DNA of 52,485 nucleotides from Fimbriimonas ginsengisoli (GTDB lineage: Bacteria > Armatimonadota > Fimbriimonadia > Fimbriimonadales > Fimbriimonadaceae), in NCBI GenBank assembly GCA_016179045.1, contig JACOSL010000066.1, forward strand, positions 1-52,485, read 5' to 3'. Made by a program: the position numbers and the translations under genes. This document shows positions 1 to 7,179 of the stretch, piece by piece (positions within the stretch are counted from its first letter, which is position 1; the number at the start of each line of letters is the position of its first letter). The notes under the pieces are model-generated. The model was not told where the DNA came from. It did no database searches and saw only the letters and a program-made list of their open reading frames with translations.

Positions 1-218
1 AGATCAAGGCGATTCGGAAAGCGATCGGGCATCAGGGGATGATCGTGACGCCGGGCATCCGGCTCCCCCACGGCGAGACCCACGATCAGAAGCGCGTGGG
101 CGAGCCCGCCCAGGCGCTGGCCGACGGCGCCGATTACCTCGTGATCGGGCGTGCCCTGACCGAGCACGAGCACCCGGAGCGCGTGCTTGAAGAACTTGGC
201 TTCGCGCTCGGCGTGTAG
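1..218 (+). CDS. pyrF: Orotidine 5'-phosphate decarboxylase, C-terminal part
   Basis: Partial gene cut by the left edge of the window; reading frame 3 is open to a TAG at 216-218, leaving 71 residues. The enzyme decarboxylates OMP to UMP, the last step of de novo pyrimidine synthesis, in the cytoplasm. The fragment carries the family's C-terminal signature: TPGIR (phosphate-binding loop), DQKRV a little later, and ADYLVIGRALTE, the last beta strand of the TIM barrel with the phosphate-contacting Gly-Arg. The start lies outside the window, so length and regulation cannot be judged. Confidence 0.9.
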   Translation, partial: IKAIRKAIGHQGMIVTPGIRLPHGETHDQKRVGEPAQALADGADYLVIGRALTEHEHPERVLEELGFALGV

Positions 219-233
219 TCGCCTCGACGCCGG

Positions 234-695
234 CTAGTTTGCGCTCGGGCCGGGAACGTGCGAGCGGCAAGATTCACAGCCGCATCCGCCGTGGCGCTGC
301 AGCCACAGGTTCACGATGTGAAACGACACGAGGCAGAGCCCGCCGAGCACGGAAAACGCGGTCGAGAGGAAGCCGAGGGCAGTCGGGGCCTCGCCGGTTC
401 GGGGATGGGGCAGAACGAAATGCCCGAGCACGATGAACACGAGCCCGCCCACGAACACCGAGGCGGGGACAAGCGAGTGGTGACGCCTGATGCCGTGAAA
501 TACGGCCAGGAGCCCAACCGACAAGGCGACCCCGAGGAACGCGATGTCGGCGGTCAAGCTGCCGAGAAAGCCGAACCCCACGACCGAAAGCAGCCCGAGC
601 GCGAGGCCGGTCAGCAGGCAGTGCACCGCGCAGACCGCGCTCGCGCACGCGCCCACCTTATCTAGGTTCAACCGAAGCACTCGCCCCACTGCCAT
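234..695 (-). CDS. MerC-domain integral membrane protein (metal transport/resistance)
   Basis: A 153-residue protein with four predicted hydrophobic segments. The N-terminal helix carries Cys17, Cys22 and His25-Cys26 (CAVHC), the metal-binding cysteine pattern of the MerC family of inner-membrane mercury/metal uptake proteins. The C-terminus is Cys/His-rich (HGGCGCESCRSH), a plausible extra metal site. It lies head-to-head with the lipoprotein gene at 779. A perfect CsoR-type inverted repeat sits 15 nt before the ATG, so metal-dependent repression is likely. No merA, merP or merR is seen here, so mercury resistance proper is not supported; copper or zinc handling is equally possible. Confidence 0.85.
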   Translation of the reverse strand: MAVGRVLRLNLDKVGACASAVCAVHCLLTGLALGLLSVVGFGFLGSLTADIAFLGVALSVGLLAVFHGIRRHHSLVPASVFVGGLVFIVLGHFVLPHPRTGEAPTALGFLSTAFSVLGGLCLVSFHIVNLWLQRHGGCGCESCRSHVPGPSAN

Positions 696-709
696 TTCCG
701 AGCCGGATC

Positions 710-726
710 ATACCCCAGAGGGGTAT
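710..726. promoter_or_regulatory. CsoR/RcnR-type operator palindrome
   Basis: Perfect 7-bp inverted repeat ATACCCCAGAGGGGTAT with a 3-nt centre. This A/T plus C-run, spacer, G-run plus A/T shape is the known operator form of CsoR-family copper/nickel repressors. It lies between the divergent merC-like gene (start 695, minus) and the lipoprotein gene (start 779, plus), closest to merC. No csoR gene is in the window, so the regulator must be elsewhere. Target assignment is inference. Confidence 0.6.
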
Positions 727-766
727 TCGCGAAGTGCATCTTGCCCCGCCCGAGCAAGAACCGTCG

Positions 767-772
767 TAAGAT
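767..772 (+). promoter_or_regulatory. -10 box of a leaderless promoter
   Basis: TAAGAT ends 6 nt before the GTG at 779, so transcription would begin at or next to the start codon. It belongs to the TANNNT-near-start series described in the findings. Confidence 0.45.
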
Positions 773-778
773 GTTGTC

Positions 779-1756
779 GTGACCACAAGTCGCGCTATGG
801 GCTGGATCCTGGCTCTTTGCCTCATGCTCGGACTAGGGTGCGGGAAGGCGAACAAAGTTGCAAGGGTCGAGGCTCCGCGCCCTCCCGCACCGCTTGACGA
901 CGCGAAGGCCTTCTTGAAATGGTCGATGGACGGCTACCAGAGCTTCAAGACGTACCGAGCTACCTGCAGTTTGGTCATGTCGGCCAGCCCGCCCGCGCAA
1001 GATATGCCCCTGTCGACGCGAAGTTTCGTGTATGAGGTGCCCAATCGCTTTAAAATCCTGTCGAACACCTTGCCACTGGTTCAGGCTGCGGCATGTGATG
1101 GAAGAAAGGTCGTCGAATCCAACGACACGGGCTTTGGCACGATCGAATATGCCGCTCCGGCGTCGATAACCCAGACCTATTCGGTGGAGATGAGTCAACC
1201 TGTGTTCTTCGGTTCGCTTCTCTACCAGTGCTTCGGTGGATCGAGCAATCTGAGCGGTCTCATAAGTGCAACCAGAGATTCCATCAAGTTCAACGCGGAC
1301 GAAATCTGGCATGGAGAGCCGGCCAAGGTTGTCAGCTTCTATGAAACCGAAACGTACGGTCAAACTAGCGTTCTCATTGGGACGAAGACTGGGCTCGTCT
1401 ACCGGATTCGCTACGATAGCGAACCCTTGGTGGTATTGGCGAAGAACATTGATCTAGGCGAAATCATCCGATGGAACCAGAAGCGAATCGAATCCATGCC
1501 GCCCGGACCGTCGCGCGACGAAGCGGATGCAGTTGTGCGGAAGTTGAAGGACTTTCCGAAGAGGTTGGCTGAGTCGATTCCCAAGCAGCACCTGACAACC
1601 GAGACGTACGGCGACATTCAGGTCAACGGCAAGGTTAGCGATGCCGACTTCGACACGACACCGCTCAAGGCCTCGGGCGACGTGCAGAAAATGCTGGAGA
1701 AGGCGGCGGACCTGTCCAAGTTGATGGAACAGGCCAAGGCACCCGCCTCTCACTGA
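779..1756 (+). CDS. Lipoprotein with LolA/DUF2092-like fold (predicted)
   Basis: A 325-residue protein starting at GTG. Residues 1-21 form a lipoprotein signal peptide with lipobox LGLGC (Cys21), so the mature protein is membrane-anchored outside the cytoplasm. The body (about residues 40-290) reads like the half-barrel LolA/LppX superfamily: an N-terminal helix with 'YQSFKTYRATC', then alternating amphipathic strands with Y/F-x-V-PN and DGRKVV motifs. The C-terminal 30 residues are helical. LolA-like proteins bind lipids; ligand and partner here are unknown. It stands alone, divergent from merC and upstream of hsp20. The fold assignment rests on pattern only. Confidence 0.6.
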   Translation: MTTSRAMGWILALCLMLGLGCGKANKVARVEAPRPPAPLDDAKAFLKWSMDGYQSFKTYRATCSLVMSASPPAQDMPLSTRSFVYEVPNRFKILSNTLPLVQAAACDGRKVVESNDTGFGTIEYAAPASITQTYSVEMSQPVFFGSLLYQCFGGSSNLSGLISATRDSIKFNADEIWHGEPAKVVSFYETETYGQTSVLIGTKTGLVYRIRYDSEPLVVLAKNIDLGEIIRWNQKRIESMPPGPSRDEADAVVRKLKDFPKRLAESIPKQHLTTETYGDIQVNGKVSDADFDTTPLKASGDVQKMLEKAADLSKLMEQAKAPASH

Positions 1757-1777
1757 GCCTGCGCTCGAACCCGTTGG

Positions 1778-1783
1778 TACAAT
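1778..1783 (+). promoter_or_regulatory. -10 box before hsp20-lon
   Basis: TACAAT lies 9 nt before the GTG at 1793, leaving at most a few nucleotides of leader. It would drive the hsp20-lon pair. No CIRCE-type inverted repeat is visible here. Confidence 0.45.
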
Positions 1784-1792
1784 ACGGGCAAC

Positions 1793-2236
1793 GTGAGGCG
1801 CAAAGTCGAAGACTGGTACTGGCACGTCGGCAGCGAATTGCACCGCATGGGCGAGGAGCTCACCCGCTCGAGGCCGGCGGTGGCTACCGGGCGATGCTGG
1901 GAGCCCAGGGTCGACATCATGGACCTCGAAGACCGCCTGCTCGTGCGCGCGGAGATTGCGGGAATGCGCGGCGAGGAGATCGGGCTGCTCTACAACGTCG
2001 AGCGGCATAGCCTGCTCATCAGGGGCGTTCGCAGCGAAGACCTAAGCGACGCCGGGCATTGTCAGTTTCACCAGATGGAGATCCCGTTCGGAGAATTCGA
2101 GCGCGAGGTGAAGCTGCCCGACGTTGTGATCCAGCCCGAGGGCATCCGCGCGCGGTACGCCAACGGCTTCCTGTTCGTCGCGATTCCCAAAGCTGAGCAC
2201 GTGGTGGTCACCACCGTCACCGTGCGCGAGATTTAA
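1793..2236 (+). CDS. Hsp20/alpha-crystallin small heat shock protein
   Basis: A 147-residue ATP-independent holdase. The alpha-crystallin domain covers about residues 38-130: it opens with WEPRVDIMDLED, a typical 'P.vDi.e.ed...v..eipG' start, continues with RAEIAGMRGEEI, and ends with the strand pair YANGFLFVAIPKAE, the family's A-x-x-x-n-GvL-v-x-i-PK closing motif. It begins at GTG and its TAA overlaps the ATG of lon by one base, so chaperone and protease are translationally coupled. This suggests that Hsp20 captures unfolded proteins that Lon then degrades, a functional link that is inference. Confidence 0.9.
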   Translation: MRRKVEDWYWHVGSELHRMGEELTRSRPAVATGRCWEPRVDIMDLEDRLLVRAEIAGMRGEEIGLLYNVERHSLLIRGVRSEDLSDAGHCQFHQMEIPFGEFEREVKLPDVVIQPEGIRARYANGFLFVAIPKAEHVVVTTVTVREI

Positions 2237-4692
2237 TGGCCGAAGTCAAGCTCCCGATCGAGGAACAGGTCGATCTCGAATCGGGCGAGCCCCGAGTCGA
2301 GAGCCTGCCCGACGAAGAGCACCGCCCCGACATCCCCACCGAGCTCAACATCCTGCCGCTGCGGGATTCGGTGATCTACCCGATGCTGATCGCCCCCCTG
2401 AGCGTGGCGCGCGAATCGAGCGTGCAGCTCATCGACGAGAGCATCGTAGGCAACAACCGTGTGATCGGCGTGATCGCCCAGCGACACCCCCAAGAGGAAA
2501 CACCCGGCTTCGAGGACGTTTTCGAATACGGCTGCGCGGTGATCATCCGCACGCTCGTAAAGATGCCCGACGCGGTGCGGCTGATCGTGCAGGGGGTCTC
2601 GCGGTTCAAGATCGTCGAGCATATCCACGAGCAGCCTTATCTGAGGGCGAAGATCGAGGTGATCGACGAGCCTTCGGTCGAAGCGGGCGTGGGCGAAGAG
2701 GTCGAGGCGATGCGCCGCTCGGCCGCTTCGCTGTTCGAGCAGGCGGTGCGGCTCTCGCCCCAGCTTCCCGACGAACTGCGCACGCTCACCCAGGCGGTGC
2801 AGGAAACCAACGTGATGTGCGATCTAGTCGCCGCGCACATGACCCTCAGCGTGCAGGACAAGCAGCGCATCTTGGAGACGATCGACGTGCCCACGCGCCT
2901 GCGCTCGCTGCTCGAGATGCTGAGCAAGGAGGTGCGCGTGCTCGAGCTCACCTCGAAGGTGCAAAGCGAGGTGAACACCGAGCTGAGCAAATCGCAGCGC
3001 GAGTACTACCTGCGCGAGCAGCTCAAGGCGATCCAGCGCGAACTGGGCGAAGCCGACGAGCGGGGCGAGGAACTCGACGAACTGCGGGAGAAGATCGATG
3101 GCGCGGGAATGACTCAGGAGGCGCTCCGCGAGGTCAACCGCGAATACGAGCGCCTGCGGCGCATGTCGCCGGGCGCGCCCGAATACACCGTCGCGCGCAC
3201 CTACATCGACTGGATGCTTGCGTTGCCGTGGAACGTGGCAAGCGAAGACAACCTGGACCTGAAGGCGGTGCGCAAGGTGCTCGATGCCGACCATGCGGGA
3301 CTCGAGAAGATCAAGGAGCGCATTCTTGAGTTTCTCGCCGTACGCAAGGTTAAGAAGGATGGGCGGGTGCGCCAGCCGATCCTTTGCTTTGCGGGGCCGC
3401 CCGGCGTGGGCAAGACCTCGCTAGGCCGCTCGATCGCCCACGCGATGGGGCGCAAGTTCGTGCGCATTTCGCTCGGCGGCATGCGCGACGAGGCGGAGAT
3501 TCGCGGCCACCGGCGAACCTACATCGGCGCGCTGCCCGGCCAGGTGATCCAAGGCCTGCGGCGCGGCGAGACGAACAACCCGGTGTTCATGCTCGACGAG
3601 ATCGATAAGCTGGGCAGCGACTTCAGGGGCGATCCTTCCTCGGCCCTGCTCGAAGTGCTCGATCCGGAGCAGAACTCGACCTTCCGCGACCACTACATAG
3701 ATTCGCCGTTCGATCTCAGCCGCGTGTTCTTCATCACCACCGCCAACCGGCTCGACACGATTCCGCCCGCCCTGCGCGACCGGATGGAGGTGATCGAGCT
3801 CGGCGGCTACACCGAGGAAGAGAAACTGCTGATCGCCACCCGGCACCTGATCCCCAAGCAGATCGAGGAGCATGGCCTCACGCCCGAGCAGATCAGCTTC
3901 CGCAAGGATTCCGTGCAGCTTCTCATCCGCAACTACACCCGCGAGGCGGGCGTGCGCAATCTCGAGCGCGACCTTGCGAGCGTGATCCGCAAGGCGACGA
4001 TGGAGTTTGCCGAGGGGCGCAAGGACAAGCTTGCGGTCAACCAGAAATTCGTCGAATCGGCCCTTGGCGCCCCCCGCTACCTGAACGAGGAGGTGCTGGA
4101 GCGCGATATGGTGCCGGGCACCGCGGTCGGCCTCGCCTACACTCCGGTGGGCGGCGACGTGCTGTTCATCGAGGCGGCGCAGATGCCGGGCTCCAAGGGG
4201 CTGATCGTCACCGGCCAGCTCGGCGATGTTATGAAAGAGAGCGTGACCGCCGCGCTCAGCTACGTGCGCAGCCATGCCAGTCAGATCGGCATCAATCCCG
4301 ACTTTTACGAAAAGAGCGAGCTCCACGTTCACGTTCCCGCGGGCGGGGTGCCTAAGGACGGCCCGAGCGCGGGGATTACGATGCTCACCGCGATCGTTTC
4401 GCTCCTCACCGGGAGGCGGGTTCGCTCCCGGCTCGCGATGACGGGCGAAGTCACGCTTCAGGGCCAGGTACTGCCGATCGGAGGCGTTAAGGAGAAGGTG
4501 CTCGCCGCCCACCGCGCGGGCGTCACCACCCTCATCCTGCCCGAAGACAACGAGAAGGATTATCTGGAGGACGTGCCGCCCGAGATCAGGGAGAAGCTCA
4601 GCGTGCACTTCGTGAAGCGCGCGGACCAGGTGCTCAGGCTCGCGCTCGAGCCAGTGTCGAAGGCATCGCGAGCCGCTTCTGTGGGGTCGTAG
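2236..4692 (+). CDS. lon: ATP-dependent endopeptidase La (Lon)
   Basis: An 818-residue hexameric AAA+ protease of the cytoplasm that degrades misfolded and regulatory proteins. Visible domains: LON substrate-binding N-domain (about 35-230, opening [11 protein letters not shown]), coiled linker, AAA+ module with Walker [10 protein letters not shown] (about 386-394) and Walker [10 protein letters not shown], and a C-terminal S16 protease domain. The catalytic Ser is in PKDGPSAG (about residue 711) and the catalytic Lys in GGVKEK (about 754), 43 residues apart as in E. coli Lon. Length is typical of LonA. ATG overlaps the hsp20 stop (TAATG). Confidence 0.98.
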   Translation: MAEVKLPIEEQVDLESGEPRVESLPDEEHRPDIPTELNILPLRDSVIYPMLIAPLSVARESSVQLIDESIVGNNRVIGVIAQRHPQEETPGFEDVFEYGCAVIIRTLVKMPDAVRLIVQGVSRFKIVEHIHEQPYLRAKIEVIDEPSVEAGVGEEVEAMRRSAASLFEQAVRLSPQLPDELRTLTQAVQETNVMCDLVAAHMTLSVQDKQRILETIDVPTRLRSLLEMLSKEVRVLELTSKVQSEVNTELSKSQREYYLREQLKAIQRELGEADERGEELDELREKIDGAGMTQEALREVNREYERLRRMSPGAPEYTVARTYIDWMLALPWNVASEDNLDLKAVRKVLDADHAGLEKIKERILEFLAVRKVKKDGRVRQPILCFAGPPGVGKTSLGRSIAHAMGRKFVRISLGGMRDEAEIRGHRRTYIGALPGQVIQGLRRGETNNPVFMLDEIDKLGSDFRGDPSSALLEVLDPEQNSTFRDHYIDSPFDLSRVFFITTANRLDTIPPALRDRMEVIELGGYTEEEKLLIATRHLIPKQIEEHGLTPEQISFRKDSVQLLIRNYTREAGVRNLERDLASVIRKATMEFAEGRKDKLAVNQKFVESALGAPRYLNEEVLERDMVPGTAVGLAYTPVGGDVLFIEAAQMPGSKGLIVTGQLGDVMKESVTAALSYVRSHASQIGINPDFYEKSELHVHVPAGGVPKDGPSAGITMLTAIVSLLTGRRVRSRLAMTGEVTLQGQVLPIGGVKEKVLAAHRAGVTTLILPEDNEKDYLEDVPPEIREKLSVHFVKRADQVLRLALEPVSKASRAASVGS

Positions 4693-4808
4693 GCTTCAGC
4701 AAAAGAGTGTGGACACTAGCATCATCTGGTTCGCACCTGACGCGATGCCCGCGCGCCATTCTCGCTTTCGGTCAAGGTGAAGGCATCACCTACCCGAGAG
4801 TGTGATAG

Positions 4809-5209
4809 AATCGGAAAATCAGACTGAATCTTGGCATCGTTGCAGCCGTTTCCATGTTGGCCGCTTGTTCGAAGCAACACTCGCTCGCTGGCAGTTGGGA
4901 ATTGAGCACGCATGACGTCACCGCACGCAGACTTTTCGTGAAGACGGCAGCTACGTTAGGACAGGAGAAATAAAGGGCATGGAGGTGATCGAACACGGTA
5001 CATGGTCTGCCACGGACAAGGAACTCACCCTCACTACGACTGAACTTGCGGCGCAAGGCGGGGACCCACAAGTTCGATCCATTTTTGACGAAGCCGCTAA
5101 GTCGATCATTGGTCAGCGCGTCGCAAGTCCATATACATGGGTAAGTGACGACGAAGTCGTGATCACCCTTTCCCCAAGAGTCACTCAAAGGCTAAGACGG
5201 AAGATGTAG
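4809..5209 (+). pseudogene. Decayed small lipoprotein gene (lost start, frameshift)
   Basis: From 4809 one frame reads a clear lipoprotein signal (LGIVAAVSMLAACSKQ, then SLAGSWELSTHDVTA). Near 4925 the meaningful frame switches by one base: the next frame continues TFREDGSYVRTGEIKG and EHGTWSATDKELTLT to a TAG at 5209. The two pieces read as one domain of the 'G-W-E-L ... F-x-x-D-G-x-Y ... G-x-W' beta-barrel kind (lipocalin-like). There is no ATG/GTG/TTG before the signal peptide; TAGAAT (4806-4811) sits 6 nt before an ATC (4818) exactly where a leaderless start would be expected. So both a start mutation and a frameshift are likely. A sequencing error is the alternative explanation for the shift. 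Confidence 0.6.
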
Positions 5210-5551
5210 CCACAATCACGGCTGCCTGTCGCGGAGGCACACGCTAACTAATGGCAGGTCACACTGTAACGATGCTGCCGTAGGCGTTACCTCATTTGTT
5301 GTAGTAGATCGTTTTATCCGGGTCTGGACATCGCAAAACGGGGACGAACCAGGCGCGCAGTCAAGCAGAGGGTGTAGAGTACGCCCGGCCGTAACTGGTG
5401 AGTTTGCGAGGCAGGTGGTCTCCGACGCCCAACTCTCACTCTCCACTGGATTTTAACAGAAGCTACCATCGCCCCGCCCGAGGAAAACAAGGCAAGCACG
5501 TGCCATGCCAAGTTGTGACACAATGCAAGGTCGGGCGCTCCAGCCGAAGCA
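5210..5551. other. Gap with no recognisable gene
   Basis: About 340 bp between the decayed lipoprotein gene and the BamE-like pair. Short open frames exist on both strands but none has a family signature, a convincing start or sensible composition. I see no tRNA, terminator or repeat here. It may be remnant sequence in an accessory stretch. Confidence 0.5.
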
Positions 5552-5953
5552 TCATTTGGGTGGGGTGGCCCGTGGAGTTCCCTTTCTCCTATCGTCTATC
5601 ACGATGGTTCCCGGTGGGGGTAAGTTCCTCCATCGTTCCTTCAAGTAAAGGACCCTGACCACCCTGTCTCCAGCGAAGTGCACGTGAGGTCCGCTTTGAA
5701 GTTCGTTATAGAACCAGGTGAACCTGTGCTCATCGTTGCCCGCCAATGTGTTGTTAGGTTCGCCAAGAACCGCCCTCACTTCGGCAGCGGTCATGCCTAG
5801 CCTAATATCACCCCCACGCCGGCCGCACCCCCCTAAAATGAGGACCAACAAGGCGACTACGCATCCGACAAGTTCGTGGCCACGAGCTAGCGGCAGTGGC
5901 TGAGCGGAGCATGACCACACTCCGCGTGAGCCCCCGGCCCCCCATGCCGTCAT
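5552..5953 (-). CDS. Small lipoprotein with BamE/SmpA-like domain (copy 1)
   Basis: 133 residues from an ATG that overlaps the preceding gene's TGA (ATGA), so the pair is coupled. A hydrophobic segment ends in the lipobox LILGGC (Cys43); the N-terminal 26 residues before it are unusually long for a signal peptide, and an internal GTG could be the true start. The mature part carries IRLGMTAAEVRAVLGEPN, the characteristic first strand-helix of BamE/OmlA-like domains ('l..Gmt..eV...lG.P'), followed by aromatic strands (FTWFYNE) and a Pro-rich tail. Such domains usually sit at the inner face of the outer membrane or bind partner proteins. It is a paralog of the upstream neighbour. Function unknown. 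Confidence 0.65.
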   Translation of the reverse strand: MTAWGAGGSRGVWSCSAQPLPLARGHELVGCVVALLVLILGGCGRRGGDIRLGMTAAEVRAVLGEPNNTLAGNDEHRFTWFYNELQSGPHVHFAGDRVVRVLYLKERWRNLPPPGTIVIDDRRKGTPRATPPK

Positions 5954-6303
5954 CTGGCCACCTTGTCCTTGTGGCGACGGTTGTGGTAGAGCACCATCTT
6001 GACTGTCCCGGAGGTAATTCTTACGGTCGGCCCATCAGGACCAGCGTACCACCAGTCCTCAAATCCATCTTCGATGATCCTGCTGTCAGCAGGTCCGCAA
6101 AGAGCCACAACCTGCTCAGCCGTCATCCCTAGTTCGATACGGTCAAGGTTTTCGATGTCGTATCTTGGGTCGTGCTTAACAGCTGGTTTGCCGAGCCCAC
6201 CGCAGCCAAAACAGGCTGCTAACACGACAGCAGAGCATATGAGCATTGCCACGCTACCACGCGGACGCTCCGAGCAGATATCTCTCGACGCCGTATGTGC
6301 CAT
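5950..6303 (-). CDS. Small lipoprotein with BamE/SmpA-like domain (copy 2)
   Basis: 117 residues; ATG is preceded by an AGGAG ribosome binding site 5 nt away, an exception among the many start sites here without one. Signal peptide with lipobox VLAAC (Cys31), then FGCGG. Residues about 52-105 match the BamE-like pattern: IELGMTAEQVVALCGPAD, WWYAGPDG, and a basic C-terminal strand (VLYHNRRHKDK). It overlaps copy 1 by 4 bp. Both lie directly downstream of, and on the same strand as, the Rhs fragment, so an accessory or immunity-like role is possible but unproven. Confidence 0.65.
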   Translation of the reverse strand: MAHTASRDICSERPRGSVAMLICSAVVLAACFGCGGLGKPAVKHDPRYDIENLDRIELGMTAEQVVALCGPADSRIIEDGFEDWWYAGPDGPTVRITSGTVKMVLYHNRRHKDKVAR

Positions 6304-6390
6304 TACTACTCCTCTGGGTCACCTCCAGGCCAGGGATCCTTTCGCTCGAAATAATCCAGCGCGGCTGCGGCACCTCGTTACATTTCGTCT

Positions 6391-7065
6391 TCAGGATGTG
6401 GAGCTATAGTAGCATCTCAAGTACTTCCAAAGATGGTCCGATAACTTCTTCGCGGCGTCGCCCGTCAATTCCTTTAACTTGAACACTTCTCCTACGCACT
6501 TGAATATTGCCTCCGGCTCGGACAGCCCGAGGCATTTGTCAAGTTTCTGCTTTACGGCTGCCAGGATTTCTCCAGGTATCTGATATATATACTCGTCGCA
6601 GGCGGTTTGCCCGTTTTGGCAGCCGACGCCAGTGCCGGGGTCGCCACGGGGATTCACTGTGCCCGGCACAGGCAGCTCTGCCCATAGGCCGGTTAAATCT
6701 AATAAGGTGAGCGGGCTGCTCAGACTGTACCGATAAAGCGGCTCCTGCGGCCATTGCGTATCCCGCGATAGCCAAGTGGCGTCGCCTGCCGAGTAGCTCC
6801 GCGCCCGTACGTAGTAGTCGGCGTGCGAGCGGCCGGTCGCCCGGTAGCCCAATCCGCCGAGCCAACCAAACGTGGGCGATTGGTTCGGTCCGGTAGCACT
6901 TAGGAGCGAGCCATACGGCTTCCAGCGGTAAGTGTTGGTGACCGTACCCGTCGCATCCACCGTCCCAATCACCGACCCCAATGCGTCGTGCATATAGTCG
7001 GTGCGCACGCCGCCCGACGACTCGGCGATGATCGTTCCGTCGATCGTGTAGAAGGCTCGCATCAC
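6391..7065 (-). CDS. Rhs-family C-terminal fragment with variable tip
   Basis: 224 residues from a GTG. Residues 8-126 are the Rhs repeat-associated core: YMHDALGSVIGTVDATG, then RWKPYGSLLSATG, GYRATG, DYYVRARSYSAGDATWLSRD and the closing SPLTLLDLTGLW (equivalent to the usual 'NPxxxxDPxGL'). After it comes an approximately 97-residue tip with four Cys and no family I recognise; in full-length Rhs/YD proteins this position holds the toxin domain. The YD-repeat shell and any secretion signal are missing, and an in-frame stop lies 12 codons upstream of the start. It is therefore a truncated orphan, or a cassette left by recombination. Two small lipoprotein genes follow on the same strand. Confidence 0.7.
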   Translation of the reverse strand: MMRAFYTIDGTIIAESSGGVRTDYMHDALGSVIGTVDATGTVTNTYRWKPYGSLLSATGPNQSPTFGWLGGLGYRATGRSHADYYVRARSYSAGDATWLSRDTQWPQEPLYRYSLSSPLTLLDLTGLWAELPVPGTVNPRGDPGTGVGCQNGQTACDEYIYQIPGEILAAVKQKLDKCLGLSEPEAIFKCVGEVFKLKELTGDAAKKLSDHLWKYLRCYYSSTS

Positions 7066-7179
7066 TCGAAGACCTTGCCCATGTTCTTGGCAGAACTGCC
7101 GCTATCGTATCCTCATCCGCATGAAGTTCGCAATGGGTCCATCCAAATGCGAATCAATCGACTTCCGATTCATTTGTCT

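Noticed and set aside
234-695. Mercury resistance operon
   Set aside because: Only a MerC-like gene; no merA, merP, merT or merR, and the operator is CsoR-type.
3421-4608. 395-codon open frame on the minus strand
   Set aside because: Antisense shadow of lon; composition driven by codon bias of lon.
5314-5523. 69-codon minus-strand open frame
   Set aside because: No start-site support, composition or homology; in a gap between a pseudogene and the BamE-like pair.
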